Positions 45,989 to 59,170 of a DNA stretch of 64,000 bases are shown here, in pieces. The notes below the pieces were generated by a model that had not been told where the DNA came from, made no database searches, and saw nothing but the letters and a program-made list of their open reading frames with translations. This stretch comes from Sipunculus nudus (lineage: Eukaryota; Annelida; Sipuncula; Golfingiida; Sipunculidae), in assembly GCA_026874595.1 (NCBI GenBank), contig CM049317.1:31670901-31734900 (forward strand), read 5' to 3'. The number at the start of each line of letters is the position of its first letter. Position 1 is the first letter of the stretch. The position numbers and the translations under genes are program-made.

Positions 45989-46979
45989 GGTAATAATAAA
46001 GAGGGGGGTTTTCCGAGGTTTAAGGCCTAGTGTCAGACAATTCGATGGAAGAACTCACTGAGGTATGACGGACTGGTCAGGTGTGTATCAAACATGGACA
46101 TCTAGAATTGGCGGTCAATTGCTCCAACAGTTACAGTGAAATTATTTACCTTTCAGTTTAAGCTTTATCCTTCCGTCCTTGAGACCTGTTTAGGGATTCC
46201 GACTGACGTAGAAATAAACATATGTCCGTACGAAGAACGGAAGTTATGGAGAGCGCAAATATATAAGGAGACCACGCATATCCAGGTAATCTCTGTGGAT
46301 GTAAATGAAGAACACTTAAGAAAAATATGAATTAAAAAAATGTGAAAGGTGTGTATATATTTTTGTCTCTCTTTCTCTTTTATTTATACATGTGTGTATA
46401 CATGTACGTTTTTTTTGTGTGTTTGTGTAAATGCGTGTGTGTTCATAAAAAAATCCAACTTTGAATATCCCCGACGCCTGCGAGTTGCCCCCCCCCCTCC
46501 ACTTGATGATAAATTGAAGCCAGCATGTTGCTATCGTTACTCTGTAATGTGCTGCCACCTGTCAATCAATAATGATATTGTGTTGTGGTTACCATATTTT
46601 AGGTCTGTAACTGGGTAAAGTCACTAATGCTGTTGTAAACTTTTCTTGTATTTAAGTATATAAATAAATATATAAATGTATGTGTATGTGTCTAAGCTGT
46701 ACTAAACAGCAATCATTTTTTTTCAAATACGAAAAAAAAGGAAAATACGGGTTTTAAGATGACAAATAAGATTTATTAAACACCTGACAAACATGTCCTT
46801 TTCAGCCTGTAGAGCTTATGGAAGCAAAAAAAACCAATTGAAAACATTTCTTCCATTGATATTCAATAAGTAACAAATACATGTATATAATGTGCATACC
46901 TTAATCAATGTAATTAAAGCAATATAAGCTGTCCTATATGTTATACCAATACGATTTTGGCAAAGCCCCCTTTACAATC

Positions 46980-47330
46980 GGGAGGCATCAGTGTAAGGAG
47001 GAATTTTTTCGACCGGATGCTAGAAGAATCAACTCCCTCTAAAAGCTCGGTTGGCATATGCTAATATATATGTTTGGCAATACAGATTTCAAGAGCTGCA
47101 GGTACTTAGAAAATGGATATCGTGGTTTATAAATCGGAACTCTGCTTGGATTTTAATTAAGAAACTGCCTGACAGTATATTCCCGTTCACTAACATCAAG
47201 CTATGGTATCACACGCGAGCACTGACACGTATCGTGAACACAGAAGCCTGAGCTGCTCTGGATAAAGTCTCATCACTACCAATCATGGTCCCGTAGTAGT
47301 TTAACTTCTAGAATATGCAAGCGAATTTGA
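46980..47330 (+). pseudogene. Possible LINE ORF2 3'-end fragment
   Basis: A frame reads LAYANIYVWQYRFQELQVL, WISWFINRNSAWILIKK and FPFTNIKLWYH, a composition like the region downstream of the RT domain in L1-type LINEs. No RT motif is adjacent. The match is by general resemblance only. Confidence 0.35.
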
Positions 47331-50094
47331 TCTATTTTATCCTTTAATGGCATATTACTTCCATATGCTGCCATCTAGTAGTTTTCCAACAAATAATAAT
47401 GTAATCTGGCTCCTCCTCATACAGTTCATGTTTGCAATATTGTACTTCACAAGTTATAATATAGTAATGTAAATTGTAATGTGTAATGGCACAGTATGTG
47501 AATTAAACAAAACTTTATCGAAGACCGTTAATACCTGCCATTTTTAACCTGATGTCGTTTTAGAATTAGCTTACGCTCTGTTCACCGCTTTACCTACATC
47601 ATATGTGTCTCTTCCCTGCCTCTTAGGCATAATATAAAACAATCAATAAATCATTATAATCGTAAGAATCGGCCTTATATGGCAACTAAGCATGTCTTTT
47701 GTAACGACAAATAATTAAACGTACATTAGAAAAGTTTTAGCAAGGAGAAGTGCTGTAAACTGTAATTCCAGTATATCACTGCACTTATTTTTCTCTATTA
47801 GAAAGGTTCTCATGGAGTTTCTTTTTAATATTATAACATATTATATATATGAAATATATGTGCGTTTGTGTTCGTGTGAACATGGTCATATTTTCCATCC
47901 AACTCAATGTCCTGTAGAAATGAAGTACTTGACAAGCCTTTCAATACCTCAATTTATATAATTATATCAACCCGTAAATAAAATGAGTTATATGTTGATG
48001 CACTGAATAAAAAAAACAAACAAAAATAGTAAAATAATAAAATTAAAAAAATATATATATAAAGGAATGATGTTCAGCGGATAATTTTTTGTTTAAACTG
48101 ATTTGATACAAAAAAATGAAAGAGCCCATAATTCAGTGAATTTTTTTAATACAGTTTATGTGATGTATGTCATTTAACTTTTAATCAAAAGAACGTTGAA
48201 AATGCTTGATGCAGCTCAATGCGCAAAGGTAAATGTGCCCACTGAAGCCACAATCACACCTGAACTATGGTCACCGTTCTGCACGGTATTTACATAATGG
48301 AAGGTGAGGTCACATAAGGATAAAACTATTCTACGAATCATCGCACTTGTCGTAAGACCACGCTAGACTGCCCGTGATAAACTGGTCATTTGGTCGTGTA
48401 ATAGGTTTGTGCCTGTCACAAACCACCTTTGGGAACGGCCACTGGTCACGGAGACGTAGTGTCAGTTCTTACTGGATAAGAAAATAGTACCTCATGCCTG
48501 CCTATAATCTGCTGTCTGCTTAAAGGCAGTTCGGAGTTATGTACCACTGCTACTGCTTATGGCCACGCTAGTCGTAGGGAGATTTTCGTTTGATCCAAGA
48601 CATCTTTATTTTTTTTTTTTTGCAATCACCAGTGACCCCTTCGTTTGTACGTGACATCCAGAGGTTGCAGGTCGAATCTAGTCGTAATTCTTTGTATCAA
48701 CAGGTAACAGGACTTTAGATAAGGATTTTAGTATTTATTTAAAATAAAGTGCATGTAAATATGAATGTGAATGTTGGGTCCCCAAAGCAGCCGATAAGTA
48801 TGAACAGATGTATTTTAAATACCAGGATGCAGATCTTAGCTGGGCAGGGAAAACAACAAACACACTAACCACAAAAGGGAAGGTTTTTACATGACGATGT
48901 TCATGGGGTCACGCTGCATAAACCATTCTTAATTAGCCACGTGCTTTTTGTTTACATAAATAAAAGCGAGGCTAAGAGAGGCACTCTCTAGTGACGTACA
49001 ACAACACGTGAACACGTGTTTACGCTCGGTCGAGTTTGCCACAAGGCCTGCATGTATGTACACTGACATAAAGGAATGATAAACCAGGTTGTTGTCGGTA
49101 TGGATGCAGAGAGGAATGGAAGGCCACAGAATCCACAACAATCTCGGGACCTCAGTATCATCCCAGAAGCCTTCAACATGGGGACTGCTTCAACCTTTGT
49201 CAAGTCGAAGTGTCACCCTTCTGGAGAGAGCCGTGTAAACAAAGGCTACAAGTACTTTCACAAGAAGAAAATACACACTATGACGCGTAAGTTTATCAAA
49301 TGTTTTATTTTAATAATATTAATTAATATTTACACGTGATTTATAATATATAATGCTCACATTAATTTTACTTAAAATTTGACGAGTGTCAAATATTATC
49401 TGTCAATGAAGTCAGGATACACGATGACGATGCGCGCGCCCAATAAACAGGGTATATACACAGGTAACCCTGCCGATTGCGATGATAAACTTGTTCAAAT
49501 AACGTGTTTTTATGAAATGAAACCAAAAGGGGGCCACACAGACAAGGGAAAGATTTTTATACATCTTTCGTTCAAATCAGTATTCATATTTAAAACATAA
49601 GATGTTTTACTATTACAACTTTTACGATTACACTTGCACGAAAGTATTAGTAGGCGGAGCGATAGCTCATGCAATCAACATGGGCCATGGTTGTCAATAT
49701 AAACATAGCCAGCTGATTTTTTCCTCGTTTTCTCTAGAAAAAAATTGGAAATATTAGTTGACATCTTCAGTACTTATCAACTTGTGATTTATTATTGTGA
49801 TATGATTAAAATTGCAAATTCACACATAAATCAATTTGATAACGCACATTTATATCTCTGTTGTATTATCACGGCTGGCTTTTATACGGCCTTGACTTCA
49901 GTGACCCACCAATCCCTGTTCACGACTAGGTAAACACAGCCAGCTAATTTATGACGTTTGAACTTGCAGGGTAGTTAGCTGCCAGCTCTGACCGGAAAGT
50001 GTACATGCCCAGCAGAGCTTCTTCCTTTGGTTTACTGGAGATTAAATGTCCACGGATGATGTCAGTTCTAGAAGTTAGTTACTTTAAATCGACA
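47331..50094. other. No gene recognised
   Basis: Several overlapping short frames on opposite strands at 48929-49339 have no family resemblance. The region is otherwise AT-rich and featureless. Confidence 0.5.
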
Positions 50095-50225
50095 TGTTGA
50101 GGTCTCCAGCTCGATAGGAAGCATGAGTATTATACTAAGGTTCAAACCCAGCTACCAGTCACTGGTCTGGAGTGGTGTGACTTTTGTTTGGTCAGCTCAG
50201 GACTTCCAGATGGAGACCATATATT
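50095..50225 (+). mobile_element. Possible tRNA-derived SINE
   Basis: An A-box-like AGCTCGATAGG (50108-50118) and a B-box-like GGTTCAAACCC (50139-50149) sit about 20 nt apart, followed by AGCTACC. The spacing is shorter than in a tRNA, so the tRNA-like part is incomplete. Confidence 0.35.
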
Positions 50226-50959
50226 TTTATCTGGATTTCTTGCAACTTGTGAGAGATTAAATAGACCAGTATTACTTCACCTATTTTACAAAAAGTTGAA
50301 TAATCCTGAAGATTGCATAATAATGAAAGCTTGTAAGCTCATTATATGTCATTTGTAATGTTAAAATTGAATATTGAATAATCAACAGACCTTTCTTCAC
50401 ATGCTTGCTATTCATCACACTTATTATGACAGCCTGTGTCCAATATGTACATTGTCTTTGTTATCCAAGCCGGTTAATATGATGGCCGGTTAATATGTTC
50501 ATAAAGTGCTAGATTGGCTAAACAGATTTTCAACTTTTACCAGGGCTATATACAGCTGGATTGCATACTGTCATGTTCTGGAGGAGGCAGTTTATGTCTT
50601 GTTTATCCATGTATCTACAAGTGTGATGTTTAGCTTAATGAAGTGTAATAGTTACAGGGATTTCCTCTTAATCAGGATAATCATACATCAGCTATTACTC
50701 CGTGAAAGTAATATGTTCTATGGATATAAATATGTATGTACATGTCACATGAACTGTTTAACCTGATAAAAATAAGCATACAGATTGACCGATTCATACT
50801 ACCAAAATCTGCTAACACTCAGATGAGGAAAAATTTGAGTCCATTTTAAAATGGTATATTTTGCTCTAATTAATTACTAGCACATGATTATAGCCCTGAA
50901 GAAATGGATAAAGTAGACTTTAATAAGGTTTGCAGTCTTCTTAACAAATTCATGTACAC

Positions 50960-51490
50960 TTATTCTTTTTGCAATATATACGGCATCTCTTGGGAAACTG
51001 CTTCGCATGCTTGGAATGAGCTATCATTCTTATATTCTTGTGCAGATAACACTCAGCTAGCTCTATGTCACCTTCAAACCCGAGGACATGAACAGGAAAA
51101 TTCAAGAACTTGAGAAGTGCATATTCTCAGTTCGCCAATGGATGATCCTGAAGAGTTTAAAAATGAATGATAAAAAAACAGAGGGCCTGTTAATATCTTC
51201 TAAGGAACTCTAGTTGAGGCTCAGCTGTCCTGTTATACATATCGAAGATATTTTAGTCAATGAACTGCTGTGATATGAATTCCTGAAACGTGTTTTATTG
51301 TTTTTAAACTTTATTTTGTAATGTTTTTATTAATTCACTTTGTTTATTGCTAATTTAACAAATATCTTTCCATTTGTCACTTTTAAGTCATGTACAACGT
51401 TAAGGATACCATTTCTGACGGATTTTCCGCCTTAAAAATAAATTATTACTATTATTATTATCATTATTATTATTATTATTACTTCGGCAC
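50960..51490 (+). mobile_element. LINE RT C-terminal fragment with (ATT)n tail
   Basis: The RT box reads SCADNTQLALC where the family has YADDTQL, so the first catalytic Asp is Asn. After a frame change, FKPEDMNRKIQELEKCIF, VRQWMILKSLKMNDKKTE and LLISSKEL follow. This is the thumb region of CR1/Jockey-type LINEs. TTTCCGCCTTAAAAATAAATTATTA leads into an ATT-rich tail (about 51440-51481), typical of a LINE 3' end. Confidence 0.75.
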
Positions 51491-51599
51491 TGGAGTCCAC
51501 ATTTCGACTTGATTATTATTATTTTATCACCAGAAACATGATTAGCAAGTTATTTACAATTACTACACTAAGTTAATTGATTATATAGGATTATGTAAT

Positions 51600-51667
<68 letters not shown>

Positions 51668-52369
51668 TTGATTTGATTGCATTTCATTATCAGTGGCTCT
51701 TTGAAGTTTGCAAGAATAACAACCACCGTCCACCATTGGTTAATTGATCCCATAATACTGTGGATTCAGAATTGTTCATAGGGTTTTTATTTTCGGGGAA
51801 TTCGTGGGTGCCTTTTTCCACGAAATTAAAAACCCAACGATCATTAAGTTTATTTAAGAATTTTAAAGTGCGTCGTCCCTGTGCATTTTTTATGTGACAT
51901 CGTGACTGCCCGCTGTCACTGCCCATGCTGTCAATGGTTTTAGTCTATAAAACGCAGGGAAAGCGATATGTAGCCTAGAAATTAAAAAAAAAATACTTAA
52001 TAAATTTTATTTTGTGAGGATAGATATTTAGTTCTACCTTCGGTTGTGTAAAAAATGTAAGATTTCAGCAGTGTCTGACTTACACTTGTACCAGTGATGG
52101 TTTGAAAGTGCGTATTCTAATTAAAATGGTATGTGTGGTCTTGCTCTCTCTCTCATATTATCTCGCTAAACGTCGCAGTTAAAGGTCATTTTGCATTGCT
52201 GAAAGTATTTAATTGTTTGTTAGAGTAATGTCATATTTTTAATCAAGGAAACAAGATCAGACATTGATGTGTTTTGAATAAACATGTAAAATTATCCATA
52301 TGAATAATTTTGTGACAGTCATGAAAGCTGACACGAAGCATGAATAACAGGTATCAAAGGCAATTTGTT

Positions 52370-53533
52370 TTATGGATGCCCGCTTTGATCCAGCCGTCCT
52401 GGATCAGCTCTTTCCACGAAGACATTGATTCGTTAACCTAAATTAACAAGCGAGCAAGCAAGACGTCGCAAATGACCAGTGCTGTTTGCTTAGATTTCTT
52501 TATTTTCTCACGCTGACTTGTCACAAAGGAAATGATCACTTTGTTCACAAACACAATCATAGACTCGCCTGTACTCCAGTGGTTCGGGGTAGCAGTCACG
52601 TGCCAGTCATCAGAAAACTTGACTGCTGGGAAGCTCTTGTTTGTCTTTCCACAGTAAATCACTCAGTATCTTAGGGGGTAGCAGCTTCTCCTGATTTAGT
52701 TATTGAAAGCAGCATAGTAATCGTTCTCTTATCTGAGCTCCCTGCGACAGTCACTTGGCTGGATCCTTTCTTCTCCGTGTTCCAGTCTCCTCCCGGTGTT
52801 AATAGGACACCTGTCTGGTCCCAGTTAATACTGAGATCATCAGGTATAGCGCCGTCTTCCGCTGCAGTTGCAATCCTCCGCAAGTATTCATTTTTGGTGA
52901 CAACAAAGTCTTGCGGTAGCCTCTTTACATCTTTCGTGGCCTTGCGCTAAACATAACCAATTCTTGATAACAGGGAGCGTACCCATGTCTTTGTGATGGA
53001 AATTAGACCCCCATTCACGCGTAGCATGGATGGAGCGAACTTGGTCACGATCCCGTCGGCAGCAGCCATGGCCATTCTAACATTAACAACGGCTCTACTG
53101 ATGAGGCAAGAAGTGACCTAACTCTGAACTCTCTTGTCAAGGTCACCTAGAATCAGGGATCGTCCACGTGCGGCGTGAGAAAGGGAGGCTGTCTCTAATT
53201 GTAGTTCCCTTTTACCTTTTAGGTAGCGATCACGTATACTGCGGACTGTTGATCCTGCGATCTTTCGTCCTAGGGTGGTTGTAAATTTCTTGCAGTCTTC
53301 GCAACACCAATATCTACAGCCGACCGCCTGATCTTTGCTGTGTTGCCGTTGGAATAGTATCGGTAGTCCCTACGTTGTCGTTTGGCGTTCTCAGCCTCAA
53401 AGATGGTGGTCTCATCCATATTCTTGCAATCGTTAGCATCTGGCAAGCACGGTGAACACGGCCTTTTCAAAGTTTTGGGGGATTGGAGCCAGCTCAACAG
53501 GGCCATGCCGTAATTACAATTTGCTTTGGCCAA
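52370..53533 (-). pseudogene. pogo-like DDE transposase, disrupted
   Basis: The N-terminal region has RQRRDYRYYSNGNTAKI. One long frame then carries RSIRDRYLKGK, DLDKRVQ, MAMAAADGIVTKFAPSML, LPQDFVVTKNEYLRR and IPDDLSINWDQTGV, the first DDE Asp region, followed by KGSSQVTVAG. After a frame change come YCGKTNKSFP, TPNHWSTGESM and ALVICD. TAG stops lie at 53120-53118 and 52949-52947. After ALVICD the sequence jumps to a WIKAGIH-like C-terminus, so the end of the catalytic domain is deleted. It is inactive. Confidence 0.82.
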
Positions 53534-54320
53534 TCAGTAAAAATGAAACGGTACAAATTGCGTTATGCACTATACTGACAGAGGTTTGACATGATAATGA
53601 TAAACGGGAAGGCATGAAGATGTATTTATATGGAGACCAGAACATGGGTTTCTTGACAGTTTGTTTAGTGCTGAAGCCATGGACTGTAACTTGGTTGCCG
53701 GTAATGAAAGACTCAACTTACTCGCAGCTGATGTGGCCAAGTAACGGAGTGACGGTCCCACTGCATGATTTCAGGTGCAAGTACCATGTGATGTGGGGAA
53801 CAAACGGATAACTGCACCCTGTAAACAAGGTAATCCCATGCCTGAGCTGTATCCCGTTACTTAGTAACCAAACAATAAGAGCTAAAGCGTGCGGCAAAGT
53901 TTATCTAGTGACTTGTCGCCCCCGGGCTGGGTGATGATTCACGGTCAGCTAGGCACAATTTTGAGCTGGGTCAAAGTTTAACTTTGGCCTTGTTCCGGAG
54001 TTGCACTGGTCCACGCGGGAGAGAAATGGGGTATCTCCTGAACGAACCGCATACCCACCCCGAGCGCCGGGACTTAAGTGTTCTCGTTAATCTAACGTTA
54101 GTAATGCATGACTTCATTTGATGGACACAGATGGAATTATACCTGAGAAATCTATCGAGACTTACGCATAAATTTTAACCTACGTTACGCATAAATTTTA
54201 ACCTACGTTTCAGATAAGTCAATTTATATTCTAGTCGTTTTGTACCGCTTGTACTGGGACTGCATGAAACTGACATTTAATTTAATCAGTCCTAAGTTGT
54301 AAACTTTATGTGCATTTTTA

Positions 54321-54352
54321 CCCCCCCCCCCCCCCCCAAAAAAAAAAAAATC
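54321..54352. repeat. Poly-C / poly-A tract
   Basis: About 17 C followed by about 13 A, inside the right part of the pogo-like element. It is a likely site of sequencing or length error. Confidence 0.9.
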
Positions 54353-54529
54353 ACGTTTTTGCCTCACTTTAGGTCTGTTCACAAATGAATTGTAAAACAA
54401 TGTAAAACCAGTAACGATAAATCCACGAAAATTTTAACCCAACGAATAGTGTTTCAGGTCAAAACCACGAAATTTTAAACCGACGATATTTTCTGAATCC
54501 ACCGTATTCAATTGAATCTCACTCATAAA

Positions 54530-55400
54530 CAAGTTGTTCTCCTTAACACTCATAATAAAGCGTTCCACATGAATTCTAAGACTAGCAATTTCTTCTGTTT
54601 GTGTGATGTCTGTAAGACTGAACTGACCTTGTCTTTAAAAAAAATGGAGGGATAATGACAGAACACTGATTTTTCTTTGAGTAGGTTATGTACCAAAAAA
54701 ACCTTTGACAGCCATGACACTATCATCAGGCTCTAATAGGACCGGGAGCCCACACAATTTAGTAATTTCTTTGTCAGATATACAGCCAGTGAACAGAGAT
54801 GAAACAAAGGTGACAGCACCATGTGGTGTAGTCTCAATTAATCCTTTGTAGGTGCTGTAGTCCTAAAATAAGAAAAAAACTGGGAGTGCAACGCAAGTGA
54901 TGAGGGATGCTGAGATCTTATCTCAGTGCAATCAATAACAGCATGGGTGTTGCTGTTTAGCCAAGAACACATCTTATATCAGCTGCTGAATTTGACTCTT
55001 TGGTAACCAGATTGGACTTGATCCCAAGAGAAAGTACACGTCATTTACCCATGTTTACCGTTTGTGACTTACAGTCGCCACTGAGCACTTAAATCTTACT
55101 GCTAAGTCCTGCTCTAAACAAGTTATACCGATTCTACACAGAAACATGAACAACTCATCAATTAATAACACATATCTAGGTCTGCCTGCAAATGTGAATG
55201 TATCGGAAGGTTCATAATAGTGGCTGGTCATCGTAAATGCTGTTGGCTGCAAAAACTCAAACAGTACTCTAAAAGCAAAGAGTGTCGAGAATCCTGTATA
55301 AAAAAATAAATAAACTGTCACCGCGTCCAAATTTGTCACCAAAATGCTCAATCTGAATGAGATGTTAAAGTGACTTTATCATATTATCTTTTTTCCTACT
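54530..55400 (-). pseudogene. DDE_Tnp_4 family transposase remnant
   Basis: Frame 55351-55055 carries FYTGFSTLFAFRVLFEFLQP, a FAGRPRYVLLIDELFMFLCR segment (family: L-x-x-x-DEFFMVLVRLR), CLEQDLAVRFKCSVATVSH and then decay. Further down, in other frames, DDSVMAVKGF and TQTEEIASLRIHVERFIMSV match the second catalytic region and the C-terminal IHVERxI box of the DDE_Tnp_4 (Harbinger/IS4EU/ISL2EU-like) transposases. The upstream part reads SFRLSIL as usual. It stops right beside the pogo-like element's right end (54504). Terminal repeats were not identified. Confidence 0.78.
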
Positions 55401-57239
55401 TATGTCTTGATTGATTCATCCTTTTCAGCCGGTTCTCCGTTAAGTTCAATTATGGTCTGTGATGTGTCAATCGCCTCATCTGACTAGCATGTTGATGTAT
55501 CATCTTGAACAAGTGCTCCATGGGTTCTCTTCTTTGGGATTGATCTGAAACGACAATGTATTTATGATAAAAAATTTTGTTAGTACTTTAAATACATTAC
55601 AATGATATATTCATTGTGGAAATAAACAATATAAATTTGATATACAATGATAATAAGCCTAGAACTATTTATACTATTTTTATGAGAGGTTATCTTATAA
55701 CAAAATGATATTAACTATTATTGTTACTTATAAAAGCATGTTTTATAAAAAGATGTGATTCCATGTTAAAAAAAATAGTCTTATTCCAGAAAGATCTTAG
55801 CTTATCGTATTTCTTCTCAAGGCACATCGCTTGATCTATTTGTAACAAGTTATCCTCAAGGGAGGCGATTATTAGCATTAGCAGCATGACCGTTTTAGCC
55901 CTCAGTCTTTGCATTCATCTGCACAGATTATTACTGGTTTCTAAATACCAACTATTAAAGAGCACTTTAGTCTCCTGTCTTGGAAACTTTTTGTATGAGG
56001 GTGTAGACTTTGTTGACAACCGTGGTTGACAATGACAATATTGACAGCTAGACACGTGCACTGTTTTATTATGACTTTAAAAAGCGGCTCTTTGTATAAA
56101 CCGTCTCGCCCAATGTTATGTTCACAGTTCTTTTGGTTATATTCATTATTCTGTTCTAAATAATAACTTATTGGTACAAGTGTATTTGCAGTTGCAGTAC
56201 AAATAAATTACGACCGCATTGCCCATAAATAAAAATAGCCCTCCAAAAATTATTGTGTCATTCATCAAGTGACAGTGAAACAAGTCCCTTATAAAGCGCC
56301 CCTTCGTCCCATCGAATGTTCACAACCCACGCTTTCCTGGTTGTAGGTTTAATTAGAAACCTATAGTAGGTCTTCTGCTGGCCCTCAGCTGTCCTTGCAT
56401 CACGTTACAGTGCAGGACACAACATTACTCGCTTCTTTTCTTCCATTCGAGAAAAAGTTTACGAGCATTATGAGGGTTAAGGTGAACCTGTTGATCGGTC
56501 ATTTTGACATGCGAGTTTATTTACGCGGTGCCACACTTAGCCTCGCTTTGAATTTATTAGGTCATGACATGCATACATTTTGAAAGACGTCTATTACGTA
56601 GTCGATCTTAATGTTTGACCTTAAAAAGAGCAACCGGGGATGCTGCACGATTCAGTCATTGTGGGCGATACTCATAACACAGGATGAAGGTTTACATATG
56701 TTCGCAGTATATCGCAGGATTAGAAATGTTTAACCTGACTCTCATCGACCTGGATTCGTGTTGCGTCTCAACGATTTATAAAAATGTACACACACACAAA
56801 AATATATGGCAATGAAAATATGAAATTAAATATTAGTGTGTACTGCTTCACAGTATTTGTTTTTCTTTTACCAGAGAAAAAAACCTTAAAATACACTGCA
56901 ATAGATTATGAAAATCAAATTGCTTATTTACATAACTTTTTTTAATTATTCAATTGTAGATAGGTGCAATGAATCATCATTATTTTGGGTATCTCTGTTT
57001 TCTGATAGGAGAGGTGAAAAATTTAAACTATAACGAAATACTTGGTAAAATTTAAACAGTAATAAATTAATGATGAAATGAGAAAGGCATTCTTAGGAAA
57101 TATTGTTATTTTCAAAGACCATACTTGTCACAAGATGTATTATTTCGGATTTTTTTGTGGTGAACATGACGAGATTAAACGAGGCACACTTATATAATAA
57201 TTTGCAAAAGAAGCTTGGTATGATACATTTAAAAACCAG
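55401..57239. other. No gene recognised
   Basis: The start of the DDE_Tnp_4 element may extend to about 55550. Beyond that no coding or repeat signal is visible. Confidence 0.45.
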
Positions 57240-58440
57240 GATACCCGCTTACTGTGATTAGACTAGCCACTGCGGAAGAGATCCACAAGCCAATTATGAA
57301 AACCCCAAACAAGTATTGTGTCCTTGATCCAGCGCCCAAGTGGCTGGTTAAGGACTGCTGCCTTCTTCTAAAACCTCGAGTAACCAACAATGTAAATACG
57401 TCTCTTAATACTGCCAACGTGTTTGTCTCCTTCAGAGAGGCAGTTGTAAGTTTTTTAAGTAAAAATATATGGCCATATTAACAGAACCGACGCGTTAAAA
57501 AACAGCCCTTCTAAAAGTGCTGTCAGATATAGCGGAGGCTCTTGATTGTGCATCAAAGGTGGTGCTGATTATGATGGACCTTTCTGCTGCGTTTGATAAG
57601 CTGGACAAAGAACACCCACCAGCCGCTGTGGGCACTCATTTGACATAACTGGGAAAGCCCTTTAGTTATCAGATCGGAGATCAACGTGCTGAGCCTTTTA
57701 CTCGTTATTATGTATATTAATAACCTCCCGAAGACGGGACAAATGGTCAGCTTTACACAATACGCTGACAACATAGACATCTGGGCCACTACTTCCAATG
57801 TCTGCTATTCACACAACGTGATCCAAGCCCAGCTCAACCGCGTAAGCAACTGTTGCAACACCTGGAGTATCACACAAACCCAACAAAAACACAAACGGTA
57901 GTAGAGCGTACAAACCAAAATATTATGAACCCTTAAAACTGTTAAATGAGAATTTAAAATATTCTGACTCTGCCAGATTCTTAGTTGTAATTGTTGACAA
58001 AAAGCCACTTGGCGCCCACACATAGAGCATATGAGTCAACGAATGTGGAGTAGGACTAATGCTCAAAAGGCTGTGTGCTATAAGAAGGATGGACCTAACA
58101 TGGAGACAGCTATCCACCTATATAAACGATGGATCCGCCCTATAGGCATAAACGGATCCATAGTTTTCTTAGGTGCAGCTAAAACACACTTATATAAAGT
58201 AGAAGTTAAACAAAATAAAGCCCTCAGTGCAGCCTAAAGAGTAAGTATGTTCACTAAAACATCATAACTAAAAGCAAGCACAAACACACCGACTGTTAAA
58301 GACTACATCACAGAACAATCCGTTAACGCTTACAGCAGAATAAAACATATAAACACAATACAGATCCTACCAAATGACCACCAGTAAACAATAGCCCAAA
58401 ATAAATACGTTTCTCCTCTAGACATAATTCTATCACATCC
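57240..58440 (+). pseudogene. Jockey/CR1-like LINE reverse transcriptase remnant
   Basis: Segments in order: MKTPNKYCVLDPAPKWLVKD, then VVLIMMDLSAAFDKLDKEHP (RT motif with the first catalytic Asp). The palm follows with SLLLVIMYINNLPKTGQM and SFTQYADNIDIWATTS, where the family has YADD and the second Asp is Asn. Further on are QAQLNRVSNCCNTW, then ARFLVVIVDKKPLGAH-like, KAVCYKKDGPNMETAIHLYK and NGSIVFLGAAKTHLYKVEVK. Several frameshifts and stops occur, so it is non-functional. Confidence 0.8.
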
Positions 58441-58599
58441 AAGGTAGAAAGAGACTAACATCACATCCACTAAGCTTAGGAGTCTTTTCAGGTCAGGTTG
58501 TTCTTATCATGCACCCGGTTTGATATTTATAGACCTTATCTATTTAAACCCCTTAGTTTGTCAGCTTTGTCTCCTCTGAATTTCTCCTATTATTTGGGC

Positions 58600-59170
58600 C
58601 TGTTAGTACATAGATAATAATTAAACATTGACTTAGGCAGCATCTTGATCGTTGCTGAAGGAGCGCCTAGGACGCGGGTCCCTTGTAATGTACTAAGGGT
58701 CAGTCTATTACTATACAATTCTCACTCTCTGTATTTTATTATGATTATATAATATGTAAGGTGCAGGTGTTCAAGTTAATTGGGACTTTGTGTATTCAAG
58801 TGTCAGAGCTGAGTTGCAGGGTATTAACATAAGGATTGAAATTGCTTAGTCTTGTTTACATGGCAACTCTATTTAGTCTAATTGTACTATCATTCAGCTC
58901 CTGTGCAGTTATTTCGTTAATTGTATCTATTGTGACACATCAGGAAATTCTCTGATTGATTACTCCGTGTTTTATAAATCTTGCAGCGACACATACTATG
59001 TGTTAAGAGTCAGTTAGGAACCGGGGGCCAGCCCCTAGGAATGGGCTGCCCCTTCTGCTCTATAGTTATAATAAAGAATAGTATACATCAACTCAGAGAC
59101 TTGTAAGTTTGTCGCCAATGCATCCTGGTTATGATCTCTACACCCTGACTTCCTCAACCATGGTGCTCGA
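58600..59170 (+). repeat. LTR-like stretch
   Basis: It has an overall LTR look. A TATAATATG-type box (58749) and a downstream AATAAAG (59070) are present, and the block ends in CTTCCTCAACCA followed by TGGTGCTCGAGAACCG, which could be a primer-binding site. No second copy or adjacent gag was found in the window. It could be a solo LTR or chance. Confidence 0.25.

Larger units (their letters stand above)
51758..54504 (-). mobile_element. pogo-like DNA transposon with both inverted termini
   Basis: The left end CTGTGGATTCAGAA (51758-51771) and right end TTCTGAATCCACCG (54491-54504) are inverted repeats with one mismatch. Each is bordered by TA (51756-51757 and 54505-54506), the target duplication of Tc1/mariner/pogo elements. 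A minus-strand transposase remnant lies inside. Subterminal CACGAAATT and CCCAACGA motifs recur at both ends. At 2.75 kb it is the size of an autonomous copy, but its gene is broken. Confidence 0.85.

Noticed and set aside
48929-49339. Possible gene with three overlapping frames
   Set aside because: The frames lie on opposite strands, none has a motif or splice context, and the composition looks random.
53098-53120. Hammerhead-like CTGATGAGGC in the pogo-like element
   Set aside because: There is no stem II closure and no GAAA, and it lies in transposase coding sequence.
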